Assembly (NCBI GenBank): GCA_020201235.1
Contig: JAIVHD010000256.1
Location: 3,935 to 17,967 of the forward strand
Length of the DNA stretch: 14,033 bases
Direction of reading: 5' to 3'
DNA from: Lysobacteraceae bacterium
Lineage (GTDB): Bacteria; Pseudomonadota; Gammaproteobacteria; Xanthomonadales; Wenzhouxiangellaceae
Shown: positions 6,984-12,512 of the stretch, piece after piece
Numbering within the stretch: the first letter of the stretch is position 1
Layout of the letters: the number at the start of each line of letters is the position of its first letter
The notes under the pieces: model-generated
Databases searched by the model: none
The model's input: only the letters and a program-made list of their open reading frames with translations
Told to the model about the DNA's origin: nothing
Position numbers and translations under genes: made by a program

Positions 6984-8396
6984 TCAATCGCCTGCCCCGG
7001 GCCTGCCCTTTTCGGAATCTTCGGCAGCGACGTCCAGCCAACGGTAAAGGGTGCGTCGGCCGACGCCCAGAAGTGCCGCAGCCCGACGCTTGTTGCCGCC
7101 GGTGCGCTGCAGCACGTACTGCACGTAACGCGCGCGCAGCTCGTCAAGGGTCAGCAGCATGTCCTGGTCGAGCAATTCCGACGGCAAGCCGGCCGTCATG
7201 GGGGCCGGGGGCTTGTGGGCTGCCTTTCGAATCCTGGCCGGCAGGTCCCGGGCAGAAACGACTTCGCTCCGGCAGAAGGTCACGGCACGCTCCATCGCGT
7301 TGCTCAGTTCCCGAACATTGCCCGGCCAGTCGTGGCTTTCGAGACATTCCAGCGCGGCCGGATCGAGGCGGCGCGAGGAGCAATCGTTGGCGGCGGCGAA
7401 CTTAAGCAGAAAATGCTGGGCCAGCAGCCCGATGTCGTCGCCGCGCTGCGACAGCGGCGGCACCTCGAGATGGAAGGTCTCGAGCCGATAGAACAGATCC
7501 TTACGAAACGAACCCTCGGCAACACAGCGGCAAAGATCCTGGTTCGATGCGGCGATGACGCGCACATCAACCTGGATCTCGCGTTCGGTACCGACCGGCC
7601 GGATGTGGCCGTCTTGCAGCGCACGCAGCAGTCGGGCCTGCAGTTTCAGGGGCATTTCGCTGACTTCATCGAGAAACAACGTGCCGTTGTCGGCTTCGCG
7701 AAACAGGCCCGGTCGAGCGCGATCGGCACCGGTGAAGGCACCCGCGACGTGACCGAAAAATTCGCTTTCGAGCAAATCCGAAGGCACAGCCGCGCAGTTG
7801 ACAATCAGGAATGGTTTCTCCGATCGCCGGCTTTCCTGGTGCAAGGCGCGCGCGACTCCTTCCTTGCCGACGCCTGACGGACCGCTGATCAGGACCGGGC
7901 CGTCTGCCCGCGCTACGCGCACAAGCACATCGAACAACTCCCGCATGGCTTTACTGCGGCCGATCATGCCGTGGAAGTCGGATGTCTCCTTCAGGGCCCG
8001 ATAACCTTCCAGTTCGTCACGCACCCGGCGATATTCGAACAGCCGTCTGCAACTGATCAGCAGATGTTCAATATCCAGCGGCTTAGTCAGGAAGTGATCA
8101 GCGCCGGCCTTGAGCGCCTCGACCGCGCGCTCGACGGTACCGAAGGCCGTGATCATCAGCACCGCAGGCGGTCGCGGACGCTGCATCAGCTCTCGCAAAA
8201 GCGCCATGCCGTCGGCCTTGGGCAGTTGCAGATCCGTCACGACCAGGTCGGGCTGGAAGGCATCGAACCTTTCGCTAGCGGCCTCGGCCGAGCGCCCAGT
8301 CGCGACGGTCCAACCATCGGCCGTCAGCTCTTCGGCCAGCATCTCATTTAACGTTGCGTCGTCCTCGACCACCAGCACACGCGGCTTACGATTCAT
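6984..8396 (-). CDS. Sigma-54-dependent response regulator (NtrC/ZraR family)
   Basis: This 470-residue protein is a cytoplasmic transcription activator. The receiver domain (5-115) has the acidic pocket EDD (11-13), phospho-acceptor Asp55, Thr83 and Lys105. The AAA+ domain (about 142-380) has Walker A GPSGVGKE (172-179), the sigma-54 contact loop GAFTGA (219-224), Walker B TLFLDE (239-244) and LFYRLETFHLEVPPL (301-315). A Fis-type helix-turn-helix closes the protein (NKRRAAALLGVGRRTLYRWL, 435-454). It therefore opens sigma-54 promoters when phosphorylated. Its ATG overlaps the kinase stop codon by four bases (ATGA), so the two are a cognate pair. A likely target is the -24/-12 promoter before the neighbouring DUF4168 gene. 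Which named regulator it equals cannot be decided from sequence alone. Confidence 0.93.
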   Translation of the reverse strand: MNRKPRVLVVEDDATLNEMLAEELTADGWTVATGRSAEAASERFDAFQPDLVVTDLQLPKADGMALLRELMQRPRPPAVLMITAFGTVERAVEALKAGADHFLTKPLDIEHLLISCRRLFEYRRVRDELEGYRALKETSDFHGMIGRSKAMRELFDVLVRVARADGPVLISGPSGVGKEGVARALHQESRRSEKPFLIVNCAAVPSDLLESEFFGHVAGAFTGADRARPGLFREADNGTLFLDEVSEMPLKLQARLLRALQDGHIRPVGTEREIQVDVRVIAASNQDLCRCVAEGSFRKDLFYRLETFHLEVPPLSQRGDDIGLLAQHFLLKFAAANDCSSRRLDPAALECLESHDWPGNVRELSNAMERAVTFCRSEVVSARDLPARIRKAAHKPPAPMTAGLPSELLDQDMLLTLDELRARYVQYVLQRTGGNKRRAAALLGVGRRTLYRWLDVAAEDSEKGRPGAGD

Positions 8397-9865
8397 TCGA
8401 TATCCTCGGCCAGTGGCAGGCGCATTTCGAAACGGCCACCAGTGAGGTTCCGTCCAGCCGATACGGTAACGCTGCCGCCGTGCAGCTCGGCGACGGTGCG
8501 CACGATGGTCAGGCCCAGGCCGGTGCCCTGGCCGGATTCGCGCCGGCTTTCAAACGGCGCAAAGATTTCTTTCCGACGCTCGACGGCCACGCCGGGCCCA
8601 TCGTCTTCGACCACGATCACGGCCATATCCTGCCCGGTACTAAGGCTCATTTGCACGCGACTCTCCGCAGCTTGGATCGCGTTGCGCAACAGATTGAGGA
8701 CCGCATGCTCGACGCGGATGGCGAATCCGGTGCTCGCGAGACTGCGGGACTCTGTGTATTCGAGCGCGATGCCCCGGCTTTCCGCCTCAGGGGTTGCGCC
8801 GCGTGCGGCGCGCGCCAGGACCGCGCCCAGATCGAAGCGCCGGGCTTCGGCGGATTTCTCACGGACCAGGCCCATCAATTGCTCGATCAACTGCCGGGTG
8901 CGTTCGAGCTGCTCGCGGATGCGTTTAAGCCTGCGCCGGCCCTCTTTGTCGGCAATGCTTTGCTGCAGTCTTCGGACATCAGCCTGGATGACCGTCAACG
9001 GCGCTCCGAGCTCGTGCGCGACCCCGGCCGAGAATCGTCCCAGCGCCGCTTCGGCTTCTTGCTGCTGAATACGCTGGTTTAGACGCTGCTGATCGATACG
9101 GTGACGCGCGACCTCGGCCACGGCGCGCTCGAGCGCGTCCAGCATATTATTCAGCCCCCCGGCCAACTGGGCCAGTTCGAGCGGCGCGCCGATTTCTGCA
9201 CGCCAGTCGCGATCGCCACGCTCGACCCGCCGCATGTCGGCAAGCAAGCGCTGCACCGGCCTCATCAGCGCCATGCGGTGTCCAACCAGCATCACCCCAA
9301 GGATCAGAATCAGGACACCCAGCAAAAACAGGCTTCCGATCCGGCGAATCCGTTCCAGACGAAGCTTGATTTCGCTTTCTTCGCGAACCACCTGCAGCAG
9401 GCCGTCGATGCGACCCAGTGTTGGCGACAGCGGCACGAAATAGGAATAAACGGCCTGACCGGCAAAATTCGCATATTCGCCGTGCTCCTCGCCGAGCGCA
9501 ACCAGCTCGGCGGCCTGGAGCTGCTCTGCGGCACCGGGCCGACCTTCACCGGCCACGGCCACCCTGCGGCCTTCGGCATTGTAAACGGCCGCACCGTAGA
9601 CCCGACCAATCTCGGCCACCGCACCCAGCGCATCGCGCAGACGCTCGGGATCAGCCTCACGCAGCGCGCCCTCCACCGGCATTCGCAACGAGCGCGCGAC
9701 CAACTCGATTTCTTTTTGCAAACGGTTTTCAACCAGGCTTTCCACATTCGCAAACGTAGTCCAGACCAGCGCCGTGGTCAAAACAGCGACCGGCAACAGA
9801 ACATAGACAATCAGTTGTATGCGAAGGCTTTTCAATTGCATTGCATGGAATAACTCATGCGCCAT
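8393..9865 (-). CDS. Membrane sensor histidine kinase, partner of the sigma-54 regulator
   Basis: This 490-residue inner-membrane kinase has a first transmembrane helix at about 16-36, a periplasmic sensor segment (about 37-175) with no cysteines and no recognisable metal-binding cluster, and a second helix at about 177-196. A HAMP-like linker follows (198-250), then a coiled stretch. The phospho-acceptor is His284 in HELGAPL, a variant of the common HEINNPL. The ATPase domain shows the N box LLRNAIQAA (392-400), G1 DDGPGV (421-426) and G2 GTGLGL (447-452). No ribosome binding site is clear at the ATG at 9865, and the ATG at 9841 (MQLKSLRIQL) is a possible alternative start. It is translated together with the response regulator and is divergent from the DUF4168 gene. 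The layout is ZraS-like; the signal sensed is unknown. Confidence 0.92.
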   Translation of the reverse strand: MAHELFHAMQLKSLRIQLIVYVLLPVAVLTTALVWTTFANVESLVENRLQKEIELVARSLRMPVEGALREADPERLRDALGAVAEIGRVYGAAVYNAEGRRVAVAGEGRPGAAEQLQAAELVALGEEHGEYANFAGQAVYSYFVPLSPTLGRIDGLLQVVREESEIKLRLERIRRIGSLFLLGVLILILGVMLVGHRMALMRPVQRLLADMRRVERGDRDWRAEIGAPLELAQLAGGLNNMLDALERAVAEVARHRIDQQRLNQRIQQQEAEAALGRFSAGVAHELGAPLTVIQADVRRLQQSIADKEGRRRLKRIREQLERTRQLIEQLMGLVREKSAEARRFDLGAVLARAARGATPEAESRGIALEYTESRSLASTGFAIRVEHAVLNLLRNAIQAAESRVQMSLSTGQDMAVIVVEDDGPGVAVERRKEIFAPFESRRESGQGTGLGLTIVRTVAELHGGSVTVSAGRNLTGGRFEMRLPLAEDIE

Positions 9866-9937
9866 TATGACACATCAAGCGCGAAGCCCCGCGTTCGGCA
9901 GATTGCCAAGTCATTGATTTCTGGATTCAACTACTTT

Positions 9938-9953
9938 TGGCTCTGATCTTGCA
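9938..9953 (+). promoter_or_regulatory. Sigma-54 (-24/-12) promoter of the DUF4168 gene
   Basis: TGGCTCT, four bases, then TTGCA fits the sigma-54 consensus TGGCACG-N4-TTGCW with exact spacing. The invariant GG (9939-9940) and GC (9951-9952) fall at -24 and -12. Transcription would start near 9964 and give a leader of about 39 bases to the ATG at 10003. The promoter faces away from a sigma-54-activator operon that begins only 73 bases to the left. A small inverted repeat GGCA-GAT-TGCC (9897-9907) lies upstream and could be an activator half-site, though it is close to the promoter for an enhancer. Confidence 0.72.
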
Positions 9954-10002
9954 AGTACCGGCTTGTACGACGATCAAACTCACACATGAAAGAGGAAACA
10001 GC

Positions 10003-10377
10003 ATGAAAATCTTCAACTTGAAACTCGTTCATTTAACGCTCGCATCGATTTTCGCTGCATCCATGGCGCTTTCGGGCGCAAGCGTCGCGCAACAGGCACC
10101 GGAGCAGCCGCAAGCGGCCACCCATGTCAGCGAAGCCGACCTCGAACGTTTCGCCGTCGCGCGCGAGTCCATCGTCTCGATACAGGAAGACTACTCGGCC
10201 CGCCTGCAGGGCGCTGGCGATCCCGAAGAGGCTGGCAAGCTGCAACAGCAAGCCAATGAAGAAATGATTGGCGCAGTCGACCAAGCCGGGCTGGATGTCG
10301 AATCGTTCAATGCGATCGCGATGGCCTTGCAGGGTAATCCTGAATTGCAGCAGAAGCTGGAACAAGTCGCACCCTGA
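10003..10377 (+). CDS. Small exported DUF4168-domain protein
   Basis: The product has 124 residues. The start at 10003 is fixed by GAGGAA six bases before the ATG and by the signal peptide that follows. The longer frame from 9937 would begin inside the promoter. Residues 1-29 form a signal peptide (LTLASIFAASMALSGASVA) with likely cleavage before QQ at 30. The mature part is charged, without cysteine or transmembrane segments, and mostly helical. The pattern of ERFAVARESIVSIQEDY followed by a helix ending in NPELQQKLEQ matches the DUF4168 family of bacterial periplasmic proteins of unknown function. A sigma-54 promoter precedes it and a strong terminator follows it, so it is a single-gene unit divergent from the kinase-regulator pair. 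By position it could be the output or the feedback regulator of that system; this is inference. Confidence 0.82.
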   Translation: MKIFNLKLVHLTLASIFAASMALSGASVAQQAPEQPQAATHVSEADLERFAVARESIVSIQEDYSARLQGAGDPEEAGKLQQQANEEMIGAVDQAGLDVESFNAIAMALQGNPELQQKLEQVAP

Positions 10378-10437
10378 AGCATGCGCAGTGAGCAACGCCG
10401 TCATTTGAAGGCGAGCGCGAAATCTCTCAACCCAAAA

Positions 10438-10465
10438 GACACCGGGCAACCGGTGTCTTTTTTTT
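10438..10465 (+). terminator. Rho-independent terminator after the DUF4168 gene
   Basis: A perfect eight-base-pair stem GACACCGG / CCGGTGTC with a GCAA loop (10438-10457) is followed by eight T (10458-10465). Four A precede the stem (10434-10437), so it could also terminate minus-strand transcripts of the acyl-CoA dehydrogenase gene, which ends at 10484 in the opposite direction. It is the strongest terminator in the window. Confidence 0.93.
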
Positions 10466-10483
10466 ATCCCGGATGATCCATGA

Positions 10484-11692
10484 TCAGCTCCGATAGCGAG
10501 CCAGTTCGTGGCGCGCAACCAGCATCTTGTGAACCTCGTCCGGCCCATCGGCCAAGCGCAAGGCGCGCATGCCGGCCCAAGCCTGGGCCAGCGGGAAGTC
10601 CTCGCACATTCCGGCACCGCCGTGCAGTTGCATAGCCATGTCGATGACCTCCAGCGCCATGCGCGGCACAGCGACCTTGATCTGCGAAACTTCGTTCATC
10701 ACGCGATCGATGCCCTTCTCGTCCAGCGTCCAGGCCGCTTTCAGAACCAGCAGTCGTGCCTGCTCGATGGCAATGCGCGCATCGGCGATGCGCTCGGCGT
10801 TACCGCCCAGCCGGGCCAGTGGCTTGCCGAAAGCCTGGCGCGACAGCGAGCGCCGGCAGGCTAGTTCAAGCGCCGTTTCGGCCAGGCCGATGGAACGCAT
10901 ACAATGATGGATTCGGCCCGGCCCGAGCCGGCCCTGAGCAATTTCGAAGCCTCGGCCCGGCCCGGCAATCACTGCCGACCCTGGTAGCCGAACGTCGTTA
11001 AACGTCACTTCACCGTGCCCGTAGGGTGCATCGTCGAAGCCCATGGCGTGCAGCATGCGCTCGATTCTTACGCCTTCTGCATGAAGCGGCACCACAACCA
11101 TCGAATGACGTCTGTGGCGACCTGCTTGCGGGTCGGTCAGCCCCATGAAGATCAGCACCTTGCAGTCTGGATGTCCCAGGCCGGTTGACCACCACTTGCG
11201 CCCGTTGAGCCGCACCTCATCGCCTTCGATCGCAGCGGTGGCCTGCATATTGGTTGCATCCGAAGAGGCCACCGCGGGCTCGGTCATGCAAAACGCCGAA
11301 CGGATCTTGCCTTCCAGCAACGGCTTGAGCCACTGCTCCCTATGCGCCTCGGAGCCGTAGTGATAAAGCACCTCCATATTGCCGGTATCTGGTGCATTGC
11401 AGTTGAACACCTCGGGCGCGATCAATGACCGTCCCATAACCTCGGCCAGCGGCGCGTATTCAAGCGTAGTCAGGCCCGCACCCAACTCGGCATCGGGCAA
11501 AAACAGGTTCCACAAGCCCTGCTCGCGCGCGGCCTGTTTCAGCTCGGCCATGCCGTCCGGCACCTGCCAGCGGTCGGCACCCTGCTGGATGCGCTGCTGA
11601 ATCTCGCGCTCGAACGGCACAACCCGCTCGCTGACAAATGCTTCGAGTTTCTTCTGGAGCTCACGGGATCGATCTGACTGGGTCAGGTTCAT
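10484..11692 (-). CDS. Acyl-CoA dehydrogenase, ACAD10/ACAD11-like
   Basis: This 402-residue flavoenzyme has the usual order: N-terminal helical domain (about 1-130), beta domain with FCMTEPAVASSDATN (134-148) and RLNGRKWWSTG (161-171), and C-terminal helical domain. The segments GPGRIHHCMRSIGLAETALE (257-276), QAFGKPLARL and LRLADGPDEVH (378-388) are typical of the ACAD10/ACAD11 branch. In that branch Asp382 of ADGPDE stands where medium-chain dehydrogenases have the catalytic Glu of YEGT. In animals this domain is fused to an APH-type kinase and acts on 4-hydroxyacyl-CoA. A kinase of that family lies 3.7 kb away, broken. The start at 11692 lacks a good ribosome binding site but gives the right length. 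It converges on the DUF4168 gene. The exact substrate cannot be read from sequence. Confidence 0.92.
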   Translation of the reverse strand: MNLTQSDRSRELQKKLEAFVSERVVPFEREIQQRIQQGADRWQVPDGMAELKQAAREQGLWNLFLPDAELGAGLTTLEYAPLAEVMGRSLIAPEVFNCNAPDTGNMEVLYHYGSEAHREQWLKPLLEGKIRSAFCMTEPAVASSDATNMQATAAIEGDEVRLNGRKWWSTGLGHPDCKVLIFMGLTDPQAGRHRRHSMVVVPLHAEGVRIERMLHAMGFDDAPYGHGEVTFNDVRLPGSAVIAGPGRGFEIAQGRLGPGRIHHCMRSIGLAETALELACRRSLSRQAFGKPLARLGGNAERIADARIAIEQARLLVLKAAWTLDEKGIDRVMNEVSQIKVAVPRMALEVIDMAMQLHGGAGMCEDFPLAQAWAGMRALRLADGPDEVHKMLVARHELARYRS

Positions 11693-11730
11693 GATCTGGG
11701 TTTCCGGTTTCGGGATTAACAGCTTTTGGT

Positions 11731-11746
11731 AACAAACTCGGTGCCA
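11731..11746 (-). promoter_or_regulatory. Sigma-54-like element before the acyl-CoA dehydrogenase
   Basis: Read on the minus strand, TGGCACC, four bases, then TTGTT has a perfect -24 box and the correct spacing, but the -12 box has GT where GC is nearly invariant. A start near 11720 would give a leader of about 27 bases to the ATG at 11692. The mismatch makes it weaker evidence than the site before the DUF4168 gene, and a sigma-70 promoter elsewhere in the region is equally possible. Confidence 0.35.
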
Positions 11747-11759
11747 GGTTGATCAAACT

Positions 11760-11771
11760 GATGTGCACATC
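11760..11771. promoter_or_regulatory. Perfect 12-base palindrome, candidate operator
   Basis: GATGTGCACATC is a perfect palindrome 68-79 bases upstream of the acyl-CoA dehydrogenase start and just upstream of the sigma-54-like element. TTGATCAA (11749-11756) is a second short palindrome beside it. Paired palindromes in a promoter region suggest binding of a dimeric regulator. I cannot assign the protein. Confidence 0.4.
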
Positions 11772-11806
11772 CTGGCCGGCTTGCTCAGTCGCGAAACTCC
11801 ACATTC

Positions 11807-11825
11807 AAAAGGCCCGAAGACCCCG
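11807..11825 (-). terminator. Weak hairpin after the SYLF lipoprotein gene
   Basis: On the minus strand GGGGTC-TTCG-GGCCTT can form a short stem, partly G-U pairs, capped by a stable C(UUCG)G tetraloop, and it runs into TTTT. It begins 30 bases after the stop codon of the SYLF gene. The stem is short, so termination is possible but not certain. Confidence 0.35.
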
Positions 11826-11855
11826 CACGACCGACGCATGGTGAGTAAAACGGTG

Positions 11856-12413
11856 TTACAGCGGGCTGTAGGAAAACTTCTGGCCCCCGACCGAGGCTTC
11901 TGCCATCAAGCCGCCCTTCGCCATCATGAACACGGCGACGCCTTTTTCGTAGCTGGTGGTCGAGGCCGTGCCGGCGGTCACGGCAACGGCGGTGGCCTGG
12001 GCGGAGAATTCATAGTTGCCGCGCTGGAAGGTTCGCAAGGCTGCGTCGTCCTGGAAAAAAATGACCTGGGCAAAATTCTGCGCGCCGATCTGCGCCCCAA
12101 AAGTCGCCTGAACAATGCTGGTACGACCGACCGGCTCGCCGCGCTCGAATACGATTCCGCGTCCGTATGAGCCACCCACTCCGAAGCCACCCTTGCCAAC
12201 GCTCGGGAACACAGCGTAGCCATAGGCATGGTCGACCCAATCTCTGAGGCCCGGATCACGGTCAAGAAAGCGCACAATCGATGCTCGCGAATCGGCGATC
12301 AGCACGCTGTTGGACGGCGCCGAGGCACACGCCGCCAATGCGACCACCATCAGCCCCGCAAGAATGATTTTAGGCAAAAGAAGGCGAAAACAATTTGTTG
12401 GAAACTGACGCAT
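11856..12413 (-). CDS. SYLF (YSC84/DUF500) domain lipoprotein
   Basis: This 185-residue protein begins with a lipoprotein signal: basic N-terminus, hydrophobic stretch IILAGLMVVALAAC and lipobox LAAC with Cys29. The residue after the cysteine is Ala, so outer-membrane sorting by Lol is expected. The rest is a SYLF domain, a lipid-binding fold: HAYGYAVFPSVGKGGFGVGG (62-81), then GRGIVFERGEPVG, TFGAQIGAQNFAQVIFF and a C-terminal EASVGGQKFSYSPL. Length and layout match common proteobacterial YSC84-related lipoproteins, whose role is not established. AAGGA eight bases before the ATG supports the start. It lies 99 bases downstream of the ABC transporter gene on the same strand and may be cotranscribed or use its own promoter. 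Confidence 0.88.
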   Translation of the reverse strand: MRQFPTNCFRLLLPKIILAGLMVVALAACASAPSNSVLIADSRASIVRFLDRDPGLRDWVDHAYGYAVFPSVGKGGFGVGGSYGRGIVFERGEPVGRTSIVQATFGAQIGAQNFAQVIFFQDDAALRTFQRGNYEFSAQATAVAVTAGTASTTSYEKGVAVFMMAKGGLMAEASVGGQKFSYSPL

Positions 12414-12447
12414 GGCGGTAATCCTTGATTGGAGTTTTAGGATTCTG

Positions 12448-12474
12448 ATTGTAGCGCGAATCCAGCGATTTCAA
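12448..12474 (-). promoter_or_regulatory. Candidate promoter of the SYLF lipoprotein gene
   Basis: On the minus strand TACAAT (12448-12453) is a good -10 box. TTGAAA (12469-12474) stands 15 bases upstream, a short spacer, so the pairing is imperfect. Transcription would begin about 30 bases before the ATG at 12413. It fits a separate unit for this gene downstream of the ABC transporter. Confidence 0.38.
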
Positions 12475-12512
12475 TGATTCTGGACTGTTCCTTTCGATGC
12501 AGTCCGTGCGCC

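Noticed and set aside
8354..9853. Open frames on the plus strand (8354-9082 and 9101-9853) opposite the kinase gene
   Set aside because: Antisense to a complete histidine kinase; composition mirrors the kinase codons, and no family is recognisable.
9937..10002. Upstream extension of the DUF4168 reading frame
   Set aside because: The extension would begin inside the sigma-54 promoter; the ATG at 10003 has a strong ribosome binding site and is followed at once by a signal peptide.
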